A stretch of DNA of 64,000 bases from Hippophae tibetana (Eukaryota > Streptophyta > Magnoliopsida > Rosales > Elaeagnaceae), in assembly GCA_037013495.1 (NCBI GenBank), contig CM072806.1, forward strand, positions 1,488,001 to 1,552,000. Reading direction: 5' to 3'. Positions 13,320-25,438 of the stretch are shown piece after piece. The notes beneath the pieces were generated by a model that saw only the letters and a program-made list of their open reading frames with translations, had not been told where the DNA came from and did not search any database. Positions within the stretch are counted from its first letter, which is position 1; the number at the start of each line of letters is the position of its first letter. A program made the translations under genes and the position numbers.

Positions 13320-13680
13320 CAGATTTGGATTTGTTCGGATTGACATTTATAGCGGTTCAGATCGGATTGATATTTCATAATTTGCTTATTTATGTAATTT
13401 TTTTAATAGATTTAAATTAAAATTTCGGATTGAATAATTTTCGAATTAGATCGGATTTGGATTGACTTAAAATTAACAAATTCAGATTTGTTCGAATTGG
13501 CATGTATAGTGGATTGGTTTCGGATTAAATAATTTTCGGATCGGATCGGATTCGGATTGACTTAAAATTGGCGATTTCGGATTGACATGTATAGCGGATC
13601 AGATTCAGATTGAATAATTCATAATTTTCTTCGAATCGGATCAGATTCAGATTGACCTAAAATTTGCGGTTTCGAATCGA
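13320..13680 (+). repeat. hAT right subterminal repeat array
   Basis: A degenerate tandem array with units containing CGGATTGA, GGATCGGATTCGGATTGAC and 'cttaaaatt'. The recurrent 'catgtatagcggatcagattcagattg' type phrases show a period of roughly 80-110 bases. It is longer and more regular than the left array. Confidence 0.75.
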
Positions 13681-13700
13681 TGCTCACCCCTAGACTAAAG
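13681..13700 (+). repeat. hAT right TIR and target duplication
   Basis: TGCTCACCCCTA (13681-13692) is the exact reverse complement of the left end, followed by GACTAAAG (13693-13700), the second copy of the TSD. Confidence 0.92.
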
Positions 13701-15777
13701 TATAGTTTTTTTTTTTCAAAAAATATAAAATAGATATATTAGTTTAAAATTTAAAAATTAAACTGTAAGATAGATATAAATTTAGTGATATTTTTATCAC
13801 CCCATCCTTCACATTAAGGCTAACACATCTTATTTTGTCCTATGAAAATATTGACATAATATAGAACTTTATATTTTTTTTGCCTTTCTAATCAACTTAT
13901 TAAAATATTAAAAATTTATCTTAAAACCCATAACTTCATATTCATAAAGTACCAAAATATTCTTATAATATAATTTAATAAAATAAAATTAAGATTATAT
14001 CTCATATAATCTCTAACAGCTACTATTAGAGTTATACCGACTCATCAGATATAACATGTTACACTCATATATATATTTGTATGTAATATGTTACATTTAT
14101 CATAGTTATGATGATCACTGAATGTAGCTTGACACATTCATATATATTTATACATAACAAGTCAAATCTATATCTATATCTATATTTGTATGTAATATGA
14201 TATATCTATCTATAACTTTTGTATAGATCATGTTACATGCACCTCTGATGGAGTCACCATAGTGGTTGTCGAAGCATTGATAATCACTTACGATGACAAT
14301 TGGAGCACTAGTAAGATTGTTGGAGCTCTAATGGTGTTGTGTCGATGTTTGTTAGAGGTGTTGTGGGATGACCTTAATATCTTTTTATTAAAGTTATAAA
14401 ATAATGATATTTTTATTTATTAAATAATTTAATATAAAATTATATATTTTATGTAAAAAATCACCCTTATTAATATTTACTAAATAATCATGTTAAATAA
14501 GGGGTCCAAAATGTTTTTTTTCTTCTTCATCGAATAAAAAAAGAAATAAAGAAATAAATTACATTTTAAGCTCATGCATATATCATGCAATAAAAATATA
14601 AATAAAAGACCAACAAAATAGCTAGTTAGTCAAACGCTTCAATAAAGTCTCAATTATAATAGATTTGGTATTTAAAAAAAAAATCTTACCAAAATAAATG
14701 AAATTGAAAATGTTGAAATAGGTTCCACAGACAAAATATATAGAGAAATGAATGTCTGACAAACCAAATAGAGAGAAATAAGAGAGCTAATTTAAATTAT
14801 GTATATAATAGGGATATTAGTTTAAATCAATTTAAATTAATTTGATAATCCAAGAAGAACAGTGGTACATCTCTTCCTCATGCAGTGTGAAGAAGCTTTG
14901 ACAAACACATACTGAATCTTCTGTGAAAGGTTGAAGCCACTTCTTTGAATGAATGTTCATGTAATATAATTTCAGGTAGTTTTGGAAGAGTCATGCCCGA
15001 GAATTAAATCTTATAAATTAGTAAATGAAAAATTACAGACAAAGCATTGAGATTTACCTAAATAATAAATTAATCCCTCAAGTTTGAAAAATAACAAACA
15101 AATCCCTTGCACTACTAAATTTGACACTTTGGTTTAGCTGGAAAAAAAAACATAAAGTTAGGAAAACAAAAAATGAAATTGATAATTTTAGACACTTAGT
15201 ATGTATGATATACTCTTGAGTTCACATAACAAGTGCTTCTAACATTTTTTAAAAACTGTATGAATTAAATGGAATAAAATCATTTAGAAAGCATATTTTG
15301 TGTCTAAAAATACTTTTGATAGAAACCACTTTTTATAAAAAGCAGAAGCAGACGGATACTTAGATGTCTTTTATAAGTCAAAAACGAGCATGAGGAAATA
15401 TTCACAAAAAGGAAGTAGGGTTCAATTTTTTCTTTTTTCTTTTTTTCTTGTTATAATATTTTACTCATTAAGAGTCTAAAAACATTACTGTGAAAACTAA
15501 CTGCAGTTTTCTTCCTTTAAACCGCTTTTAAAAGGCTGGTGATGCTCATTATATCATACGGGGATTTCACATTAATGACTATATAGTTGGTTTTCAAATG
15601 ATAGAGATGAAAACATGGCAGTGAAATCCAGACTCAAGTTTACTACTTGGTAAAGTAGCCCTCATTTCACTTCAACTAATCAACAAGGTGCATTTCATAT
15701 TACAAAATCTTACATGATATATAAAGATAGGCTCATTAACTTCTAAAGAAAAGAATGAAGAATATGAACTGTGTCAC
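13701..15777. other. AT-rich intergenic DNA between hAT element and GC1
   Basis: No gene recognised. It includes another patch of TGTTACAT/ATGTAACAT palindromic motifs (14050-14230) like that at 3830-4220, and a segment rich in AAAGTGCTTTT-like phrases (15200-15360) resembling degraded MITE sequence. The part just above 15700 is probably the GC1 3' UTR. Confidence 0.4.
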
Positions 15778-18700
15778 TTAAAGAATGGCTTTTAATGCAT
15801 CCTTTACATAGCGGTATTTGAAAGGGAAGCCTAACTCTTTGGCTCTAGCAGGAAGTACCCGTTGCCCTTCGAGAACCTGCCAACAACTTAATCAGGTTTT
15901 CGAAACATATTTTTGAGTTTATAGAAAGCAGTGAAAAGAAAAATCAAGAAATACTTACAACAGAAGCACCCTCACCGAGGACCGCTTTGAGTGCAAAGTC
16001 GGGTACAGGTAGCCACGAAGGCCTGCCCATGACTCTGCCCAAATGGTTGCACATTTCAGCCAACCGAACCGGATTTGGTGCAGTACCATTGATAACTCCT
16101 GACATTTTAAGCTTTTACTCAGAGCAAATCTCAAAATATTTTTGAAACCATTATCATCAAACTAACAGCAGCATCAACAATGCATTAATATGAGTATCCG
16201 TTTTTGCAGACTACAGATTTGTGTTAATGTTAAAAAGTGGTATGGGTCAATGCTGTTTCAGGAGAATGCGCTTCCTTAAACATTAAACATTTACCTTTAT
16301 AAGATGGATTGCACAGAGCTTCATATACTAGGTTTACAATGTCATCCTGGTGAATCCATGAAAACCTGAACAATCATTTTGTTGGAAATTATGAAGGTAA
16401 TTAAGGAGAAAATTATTATCATCATTGATCAAACATAATAATGAAAAAAAAAATGGCATTTTGTAATTATTCGTAGAATTAGTAAAGAACAATACAGCTC
16501 CAGTTTATTCATAAAAATTGGAAATCAACACTAACTTAACAGCTTGACATGTAAGATTAGCATCATCAAAACTACTTTTCCAAAAAAGAAATGCGAATCT
16601 TCTTCTCCCAAAAGAGTGACCTTTAATGCATCAAAATTGCAATTGTAGTGCAGCGGAAGCTTGCAGAGAAATGAAACAGAATTCTATACCATTGGTTTCC
16701 AGAGCCCAAAGGTCCACCAGCAAACATCATGAAGAGAGGGATCATTTTAGCTGCAGAGGCCCAGATGTTTGCATAAAATAAGTTTTCTTACTTAAAAACA
16801 CACTTTTATGTGTGCAAAATCAATCAAGTACATCCAGAACCATATGCCAATTAGTTTTATTACATAGGAGAGAAGAGATTTTGGACGGTTAATGACTATT
16901 TGCAAAAGTCCTCTCCAATCCCTGAGTTGGCATAAGTTTTGAGAGGCCAGAAAAATCGGTTGATATTCATGCTTATCCAAATGGAAAACAATGTTGAATT
17001 CAAAGTCCCAATTGAAAAAACAACTTCAGGAGCACATCATAGAGGGTTTTAGAAAACTTGTACCTAAAGCTCCACCATCTTTGCCCAGAACAACACCAAT
17101 ACGAATAAGAGCTAGCCTGACATCCTGATTTACTTCAAGGGCAGTTCCTTCCCATTCTCTACAGACCTGAGAATCCTCGTATGTTACGAAAATGAAAAGA
17201 AAATATTTGGAGCAGACTTGATTCTAAAATATAATCAACTTTAAAATGTTTGTTCATTCAGAATTGATCCTACATGAGAACTTAAAATTCAAAGTTTTAG
17301 TCATATATCAATCATACTAGTAGTCCAATGAGCAAAACAACGCAGAAATTTTTTAGAGTCCCAATTTCTAACTACAGCCAATCTGAGCACAGAACCGGAT
17401 ATAATTGATATAATTGTGCACAATTTTTAGATGTTATGAACAATATTGTTACCTCAGCTAAGTAATCATTTCCTGATGGACTCTGTTCATCAAATACCCC
17501 TGTCTCACTTGTTCCTAAACATTAATAACAAAGAAAAAGTTCAAATTTATTAATTACATAGGGGAATATTAAAATGCTGATTTATAATAGTCAAGCAGCT
17601 TGTGAGGTAATAAAAAAATCATCCATAATTTCATAATCACAGATTAACAGGGTTCTCAATAGTTTAGAGCCACATAGGATGGTAAAAAGGGAAAAAAAAG
17701 AAAAAAATCTTTGGAGACTGCTCTAAAATGACTACCCTTGATATGGTTTCCCCAAACCTTAATACACAGTGGATCAAAACCAAAGATACACGACAATTAT
17801 ATATTAAGCGGAAAAAATTATATGTGCCGTTAATGTAATAAACAAATGTGTAAAACTGTAAATTTATCGCCAGGAACCAACCATAGTAACCAACAGCTGT
17901 TGCACTAACCAAAACTGCAGGCCTGACTTCATCGGGAGAAGCATTTATTAATTCAACCACCTTCACAATCATTAAAGTTTGGTTAGACAAAGAATTAAAA
18001 GATGTAAAAAAGAGTAAATTGTTATCAGAATATAGCATACAGTAGTTGGTATCAAGTCTGGCTTACTTTCGAGGTGACTCGAATCCTGCTATGCTTAATC
18101 TCCTTCTTTATCTACATCACAAAGAATGTTAGTAATTGTCATTGGTACTGCTGCATGTTCTACTCTTACTTGTTACAAAGCTCTGCTATTGAGCTGAAGC
18201 ATATTAGACAGAAATGGAGAGTATATACTGATGTACTATGCTATATGTGACACTAGGAGGTTTGATTTTAATGGGCTTGATGCTAACCTCAGGAGACCAT
18301 CTAGTACTTATGGGCATTCCAGCCAAATTAACAACACCATTTGAACCATGAATAGAGTCTTTCCATTCTGCCTCCTCAGCAATCACTATTCCTGGAAAAT
18401 CTTTGACTACAAATGCCACAGAAAATATTCAATAACTAATACAGTAAGAAGTTCTAAGGTAAATAAATAGCAATTTGAGAGTATGTAGTATATTTTTCTT
18501 GTTTCCTTTCTCTAATTCTCTCACATTATTATTAGGGTTGGAGAGAAGGGATTAAGAATCCTTTAAAACATACATTTTTGCAAAAAATTCAGGAATCCGA
18601 GAACACATCATTGAAACATTCATTACCTTCTTACCAGGGAAAATTAACTCAGCCTTAGATCTAGATCGTGTCAAAACGCGAACGGTATGATTTTCTGCAT

Positions 18701-20226
18701 TTTGGAATGAATTAAAGTAAAATTTGAGTTAGCTTACCCGTCTAGATCTCAAAATTTAATTGGCATATGCAGCAAGTAAATAAAATGAATAAACCTCTTG
18801 GATCCAAGCATCAATATTGTATGCATCAAATATTAAGCAGCTACATAAAAAGTTACTGCTAATTGAATCAATCAACTATCCTAATTCCTACACTACTAGA
18901 AAATAAGAGTACAATTTACTTATATGTTCTATGCAGTTTTGTTTTTATTTTTTCCACTTTAAAAAATGTCAACAGGTGTACTAAATGAGTTATGGGTATT
19001 GAAAATACATACTCATGACTGTTCATTGAAGACATTAACTAGCATATATGGCATAAACAATTAGGACTGTCAAAGATCGACAAAATAAGTTTCTTTCAAA
19101 CACCTATAATAATGAGGCATGATAGCACAAAAAGAAGTCACAGCCAGAATCAAATGGTGCTAATTTTTTTTTTTTTTGCATCATGAACTGTAGAGAAAAA
19201 TATGTATTCATAGTAATATTTGGGCACAAAGTTAACAAATCATTCTTAAAGAGAGACATTGCAGCACTACCTCTTGGAGTCTTTAAAACTTTTCGAAATA
19301 TCTAAATGGAGGGAGAATATAACCTGCTTGCAGCTTTTGCACCAATCTTCTACCTATAAAACCTGTAGCTCCAGTCACTGATATGGTCATCTGATTTGCC
19401 TGCAATAATCTATAAAGAATCAATAACTCTCCATGGAACCAAAATTGCTCATTTCAACTGTACATTGTAAAGGATACATAGAAGCATAAAAATAATGTCA
19501 CTAATGGACGATTTAAAGAGATACCAAGTAAAATATGATGGTCCGTTTGCTTGTATTTTTGCTAAAAGCAATTTCAGTAAAAGTGCTTTCAAAAGAAAAT
19601 GCCTTCGGGAAAAAATACATTATTTGTGCTCGAACCATAAGCACATTATATTTTCTATTTGCTTTAAAAGTGTTTTTTTTCAGTCATCAAGAGTGCTTTT
19701 ACAACGTCTCAAAAATAAAAAAAAGACCCTGAATTAACAGTTAACCAGTAAATGCAAACAAATTTGCGAAGCAAATTCAAAAAGACAACTACCACAGAAA
19801 TCAAAATTTACCTACTATATATACATAAGAGATTGATGGTGTCTACAAATAAAATTATTTGACATCTTATTAACAACATGAACAATAAGCATTGAATTGA
19901 AAACGAAAATGCAATAATACTAATTATTAATTAGATTAGAGAAGTGTAAAATAAGTGAAAGCTGAACTTGCAAAAAATTATATAGATTGGGGGATTTGGG
20001 AATTGAGATGTAGAACAAACCTTCTTGCGTTGATCAGAAGTACACCATACTGTGAATCTCTTAGTTTCAAACAACTAAAAACATAGAGTTAGCATTAGTA
20101 TGAAATAAAAGAAGGAAAGAGATAAATTGAGAGAAGAAAACTAACAGGGAGGGTTTGAGAGACACGTCGAGAAGTGGAGATTGAGTGGGTCCACGAGAAA
20201 GCAGTGCCTCCTACACAGAGCTCCAT
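15778..20226 (-). CDS. GC1: GIANT CHLOROPLAST 1 / SDR39U1-type epimerase, chloroplastic
   Basis: Twelve exons were placed by eye: 20146-20226, 20021-20074, 19324-19399, 18635-18694, 18288-18406, 18067-18111, 17882-17960, 17453-17514, 17064-17166, 16690-16750, 16295-16365 and 15959-16098, then a thirteenth and last, 15778-15876. Together they give 1050 nt and 349 residues, close to the ~347 of Arabidopsis GC1. The N-terminus is Ser/Thr-rich, like a transit peptide. The Rossmann motif [13 protein letters not shown] follows at about residue 51. SATAVGYYG lies mid-chain, and the C-terminal DUF1731-like part ([39 protein letters not shown]) is complete. In Arabidopsis GC1/SulA acts at the plastid inner envelope and is needed for normal plastid division; it belongs to the extended SDR fold, but no reaction is established. 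No stops or frameshifts were seen. Confidence 0.93.
19530..19765. mobile_element. Possible MITE in a GC1 intron
   Basis: A 230-base patch with 'gtccgtttgcttgtattttt' near its left end and a loosely inverted 'agtaaatgcaaacaaa' near its right end, enclosing AAAAGTGCTTT-type motifs common in plant MITEs. The repeats are imperfect and no TSD was fixed. Confidence 0.3.
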
Positions 20227-20730
20227 TGAAAAAGCTCAGAAAATGAAGTTCCGAGCTTCTTCGAAGAAGAAGAAGAAAAACTTCTTTTGTTTTCAGTGTT
20301 GGTGGTGAAAAGCGAGGAGGCTTGAAAAAGTGTTCTTTGATATGTAAGATGCATCTCACTCTCAGACATCAGTCGTGCACCATTTGAAGCCACACCAATA
20401 TACGAGCCATTTCCATCACCCATTTGATTTTTATTTTATATTAAACTTTATTACTTTTTAAAAACTATGATAATTATAATCTTTAGTAAACTCAAAATAA
20501 AGGATAAAGAATGAATTTTTGTTTTTTAATTGGCTTTTCTCACATGTTATTTTTCATTTAATTGATATTACGTGTTTCACCTAATATTATAATGATAAGA
20601 TTTACTATTTTATATTTCAATCACAATAAATATTATTTAAAAGTAAATTAATTTAAGTTGATAGACACTAATAATTTCTTCCATAATTTTGGTTGGCTTC
20701 TTCTTTTAAAAAAAAAACATTGTTGGGTTT
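20227..20730. other. GC1 5' flank, left half of a split divergent intergenic region
   Basis: This is the promoter side of GC1 (-). It ends at GGTTT (20726-20730), the left target duplication of the gypsy element. The right half resumes at 31604 and leads to the S31 gene. No TATA box was fixed with confidence. Confidence 0.5.
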
Positions 20731-21169
20731 TGTTTGGATAGAATTTAAGTAAATAATTTTAGTGAGATAAGAAATTATGTCTTTTTGAATCCTCCATCCC
20801 TATCATCTGAGAGGTGTATATATAAACATCTTTATGTACATAGTGAGGTCTGTCTTAACGACCTGGTTACAATAAACTAGTTTATAGAATCGAGATTGTT
20901 CGTTACAAGTATATACAAATAAAGGGTTTTGTATACAAGTCGTTCATGGATAACGACCTAGATATCAGGGACATCATAACTGTATCAAGTTTTGTCATCT
21001 CAAACCTCGCTGCTTGGGGAAGAGATGCTTTGTAGATTGGGTTGACATGCTTTTCTGAGTTCGTTGGGCACAAGTCTTTTACAGAGCTAACTTTTATATC
21101 CTCGTTTCAGCCTAGCGGGGTACCTATACATATAAGGTCGCATGTCCGTTATATATTTAATATCAAACA
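20731..21169 (-). repeat. 3' LTR of the Tat-type gypsy element
   Basis: 439 bp, TG...CA ends (TGTTTGGATAG ... ATATCAAACA on the plus strand). It differs from the other LTR by scattered substitutions and short indels, indicating a fairly old insertion. Confidence 0.9.
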
Positions 21170-21184
21170 TTAACTCTCCCAATT
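21170..21184 (-). other. Polypurine tract of the gypsy element
   Basis: On the minus strand AATTGGGAGAGTTAA sits immediately before the 3' LTR, the position of the second-strand primer. Confidence 0.6.
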
Positions 21185-21544
21185 CTCTTAAATTGAGAAA
21201 TTAAGAGAATAAATTGGTCACATATAATGACCACTATGCAAAAATTTATACTGCTACGATGTTATTTTTATTATTTTTCTCTTTTAATGAGATCTTTTAG
21301 CTTCTTATTTTCCCTTTATAAATAGTACGAGAATATATCTATTTTTAACCTATTTTTAACTAAGTTTATCACTCAGAGGTTTTTAGGCCGTGGATTATTT
21401 AGGTCGTTTTAAATTTTTAGTAGGCCGCTCAGAAACTCTTTTTTTAGTTCGTGTATTTATCGTCGTCTGCAGGGATTCAAGTTGTCATTACATCATTAAC
21501 TCATTGATTCTTCTTTCTAGGTATTTATTCATCTTTTTTCTTAA

Positions 21545-24500
21545 ATGTCGTATAAGGGGAAAATAGTGATATCTTTAAAGGGAGATCTTTCTAAAAATAC
21601 TTCAAAAAATATTTTATCCTGTCATATTCCCACGAGGTCGTTATCAACTAAACGACTTGGAATGATAGAGAGTGGTGGTGATAGGGCTTCCCCGAGATTT
21701 GTTAAGGAAGGGGTTCTTGCTCTTCCTGCTTCCTCAGGGTCTAAAGCGGTGTCTATCTCATCCTCTCGGGGTTCCATTCTTGTAATCAGGATTCCAGTAT
21801 CTACATCTACCAAGGTACCTCGCCCAAAAAAGAAAAGGGAAAATAAGGGTGAGCCTACGAATAGAACCAAAGAAAATCATCAAATTGAAAAGATGCATAG
21901 TATTTTATCAATTAAAGATTTGGAAAAAATTAGACAAACATACGACATACCGACAAGGGTAGGGTTAATGCCAGTACCTCCACATTTATGTGATGCTGAT
22001 GATCCACCACCGGGGTGGTGGGTGATACATTTAGTGGCATTTAAGATAGGGTTACGTTGCCCTTTCCCTAAATTAGTGGCCCATACTTTGAGCACATTTG
22101 ATATTAATTTTGCACAGATAAATCTGAACGGGTGGCGAACTCTTTTATGTCTTTCTATAGTAGTGGGAAAACATGGCATATACCTGGAAAACAATATTTA
22201 TATTGTTTAAAAAGGAATGGGTTAGATAGAGGGAGGGCGTATATATCTTGTGTTATAGGTCACGGGTTGCATATCAAATTTCCTGATAGCACTTCGGGGT
22301 GGAAAGATAAATATTTTTATATTACTGGAGATATTTGGGATGATGGGGTGAATTTCCCAATTCGACATACTTGGAACCCTAATTTTAACATTTCACAACC
22401 TCGGGCTAGCGAGTTTATGATTAAACTGGATATTAGTGAAAAATAAAAAATAAGGAGGATTGAGCTACAAAATACCTCGAATGAAGGTTACCGTGATATC
22501 ATGTTTATAGCTCGCTTAAAGAAGTCTAGGGTGTGGCGAGGTTATACAAATGAATATCAAGGTTGTTATTTTAGTATGTATTTTGTTTATGTTTATGTGC
22601 ATAGTTGGTAATTGACTAATGTATTATGTATTTTACAGGGATGGATTATTCGCACGTGGATCTGGGGAATCTTATTGACACTTCAGGTATTCAAGAGCTA
22701 GCTCCTAGTTATTCACGTCTTACGCGTATGACCCCATCACCTACACAAGAGGATCTGTTTGCTAACTTAGAGGTTGAAACTATTCCAGAGAATGCAATTC
22801 CTTCAACTAATTTGGACAACCCGAGCTCGACATCGCCTTGTGAACCGACAACGTCTAAAAAAAGGAAGGTTGGGGAATATACCCCTGGAATGGAGGCGAT
22901 GGACATGGATGAATTTGAGTTCGATCAAGTCGTTTTGAAAGACGTTGTTGTTTTGGAGACTCCTATTACTTATTTTAACGAGGGGATTTTTGAACGAACA
23001 GAGCTAAAACGAGATCTGTATCATCATTTTGGAACGGAGGTTGAGAGGGTGCAGGTGAGAGCAACTCGTAAGAGCGAAAGGGGGACGCATGGGGAACTAA
23101 TTGTAGATCGCTTATTGGAGGTATAAAAACCATTTAATTTTTTCTATGATAACACTTTATTACATTGTTTTGATTTGTCGTTTAGAGGCGGTTTGTTTAG
23201 CAAAAGAGGTTGAGCTATCATTGCCGGGTTATAAACGCGAAATACAAGCCAGCCGGTTACAAATAGCCAAATACAAGAAATTGGTAAAAGATAAGGACAC
23301 AAAAATTTTAAACTTAGAGAACGAAGTGGTTGATAAAGTAGAGAAATTGAGAAAAACGGACACATATTGTTTTGAGAAGGGTGAGGCCGCTAAACATTTT
23401 GAAAATCTAGTGAAAGAGGCCGATGAAAAGAATTTTGCGCTTCAAGAACAAGTTTCTGCTATATCGACTCAAGTTAGTTCGCTATCCACATTAGTAGATA
23501 CATTAAGAGCGGAATGTACCAAGGCTTACCGTAGTGGTGCGAGCTTTGTAATTAATAACCTCAAACTACATGCTGAAAAGCTAGGTTTGAATATGTCTTA
23601 TGTGTCATTGATGCGAGCTTTTCAGAGCAACATGCCAAAAACACCTGGGGTTGCCACACCGCAAGGTTCACCGCGAGATACCGCGGTCACCTCCAGTCAT
23701 CAACGTGATGGGGTAATAGTGGAAGATGCTACTCTGAAAAATTTGTTATATTATATATATTTAATTTTTTTTAGGAAATTTTGGAACTTGAATTTATTTA
23801 ATTTTAAATGTTGTATTTATATATATATATTTGTTCGGTTTGAAATTTTATATATTTATACTATGTTAGTGTGGTATGTATAATTGGGAGGTTTTAAGGT
23901 CGTGTTGATCTAAATTTTATTTAACCAAGCGAGTAGAAAACTGCTAAGAAGTAACCGCAGCGCGTTTAATGTAATGGATTATAGTAAAGTAAATTTGGAT
24001 GATTTGTTTGAAACAATGGGGTCATTACCAATTAAAAAAGTACTTCTTGTAGCAGAGAAGTGCAGAATATGTCTGCTCAAGGTGGAAAAATAAGTTCAAC
24101 CTTAGTTACAATACATGCATCACTTGATGTAAGAAAATGGGTTGTTTCCCCTAATCATAGCGAGGAGGTTAATCAAATTCCTCGAAAGGTCGCGAAGGGT
24201 AAAATGAAGGAGGTGTGTATTGAAAATTTGCCGCTTGGCGAGGTATCCATTTTAAATAATATTAAGCCTTTATAGAGTATATACCCTCCCTTGAAAGAGA
24301 GAAGTGATTCAAGCGAGGTGGAGAAGCTTTTCAAAGAAGGTATGTTTAACACACATCGCATGCAAAAAGAATTGTATCATCACTTTGGGGTACCTGAGGA
24401 CCGTCCATCTATTTACACAACCCGCAAGAGAGAGGGTGGTCCTGTGTGGCATATGATAGCGAGACATATGTTTGATGTAAGTGCTAAAAAAAATTTATTT

Positions 24501-24805
24501 TTTATTTTTATTTTTCTTACAAAGTGAATTGATATTGTAACATAAATTATTTTTTTTAGGCCATAGCTGTGGCGAAGGATGCAAAAATAGAAGCAAAAAT
24601 ATGCGAAGAAACCAATGGATGTACAAAGCAAGAGTTACATGTATGGAAAACGCGATGTAAAGTTCTGAAGAAGGATTTAACAGATGCGCAAGAAGATTTG
24701 AAGTTAGCGCTCTTTGAACAACAAAAATTTAAGAATGAGGCGGATGGACTGTGTCAATTAGTGGAATATTGGAAAAGGAGGGCATGTGGTAATGAACAGA
24801 CATAA
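21545..24805 (+). pseudogene. Antisense gene of the Tat element (PF04195-like and coiled-coil protein)
   Basis: Plus-strand frames run against the element's own transcription, between the integrase and the 3' LTR. Frame 21545-22210 is basic, then shows PPPGWWVIHLVAFKIGLRCP...NGWRTLL, the pattern of the plant 'putative gypsy type transposon' family (PF04195). It continues after a frameshift in 22132-22446. Frames 22626-23126 and 23146-23883 appear joined by an intron (donor after 23122, acceptor TCGTTTAG near 23185) and contain a long coiled coil. A second, related set follows at 23973-24805 with a GTAAGT donor near 24478 and an acceptor at 24559. Such antisense frames are a known trait of Tat elements; their role is not established. 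Frameshifts and stops suggest decay here. Confidence 0.7.
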
Positions 24806-24849
24806 AATGTTCTCATGTTTGTTCGATTAGTAATGTTTTAGCCATCTAA

Positions 24850-24999
24850 GAGTGAGATGATTGTAATAATAATGAACAATGTGATGCGAATAAAATCTGG
24901 TAAACATGTTAGTCTTAGGATGACGAGTGAGGTGATTGTAATAATAATGAACAACGTGATGCGAATAAAATCTGGTAAGCATGTTAGTCTTAGGATGAT
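24850..24999. repeat. Tandem duplication, period 75 bases
   Basis: Two near-identical copies starting 'gagtgagatgattgtaata' (24850) and 'gagtgaggtgattgtaata' (24925) in the spacer between the antisense gene and pol. Confidence 0.85.
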
Positions 25000-25018
25000 G
25001 TTTTTGTTGCTGTACTTC

Positions 25019-25330
25019 ACATCTCGAGTGGGGGGATCAGGGGACTCCTTCTCCAATCATGAGGCATAAGACAGACCGCATCTCGAGTGGGGGGGTCAGG
25101 AGACTCCTCCTCCAATCACGAGACAATAGGGTGTCTTGCATCTCAAGTGAGAAGGACACATTGGCTTATCCTCACTTGGGGCATGAAATAAGATGCCCGA
25201 AAACATTGCGAGCGTATTTCACATCTCGAGTAGGGGGGTCAGGGGTATTCTCCTCCAATCACGAGGCATATGATGTGTCCTGCATCTCGAATGTGGGGGT
25301 CAGGGGACTCCTTCTCCAATCACGAGGCAA
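25019..25330. repeat. Tandem repeat array, ~60-base unit, in the gypsy spacer
   Basis: Repeats of 'catctcgagtgggggg(a)tcaggggactcc' plus 'tccaatcatgaggca' start near 25019, 25079, 25218 and 25281, with a divergent copy near 25140. The same family forms the array at 54205-54890, linking the two gypsy insertions. Confidence 0.85.
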
Positions 25331-25438
25331 TGCTTTGAAAATTTGATAGGTTAGAAATTCATCTCATATATAAATATTTATCGTATCAAGCATTTACATA
25401 TAATATTTTTTAAGAAGCTCTCCGTTCCAACTCAAACC

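Larger units (their letters stand above)
9607..13692 (+). mobile_element. Complete hAT-superfamily DNA transposon, 4086 bp
   Basis: The element is bounded by perfect 12-base TIRs (TAGGGGTGAGCA / TGCTCACCCCTA) and by an exact 8-base TSD (GACTAAAG), the size expected for hAT. It holds one long + strand transposase frame (10832-12943) between subterminal arrays of CGGATT-type repeats. A CT-rich leader-like tract lies at 9880-10090. The ends are intact but the transposase is closed by four stops, so it could move only with help from another copy. It is inserted in AT-rich repeat DNA between the CCHC gene and GC1. Confidence 0.92.
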
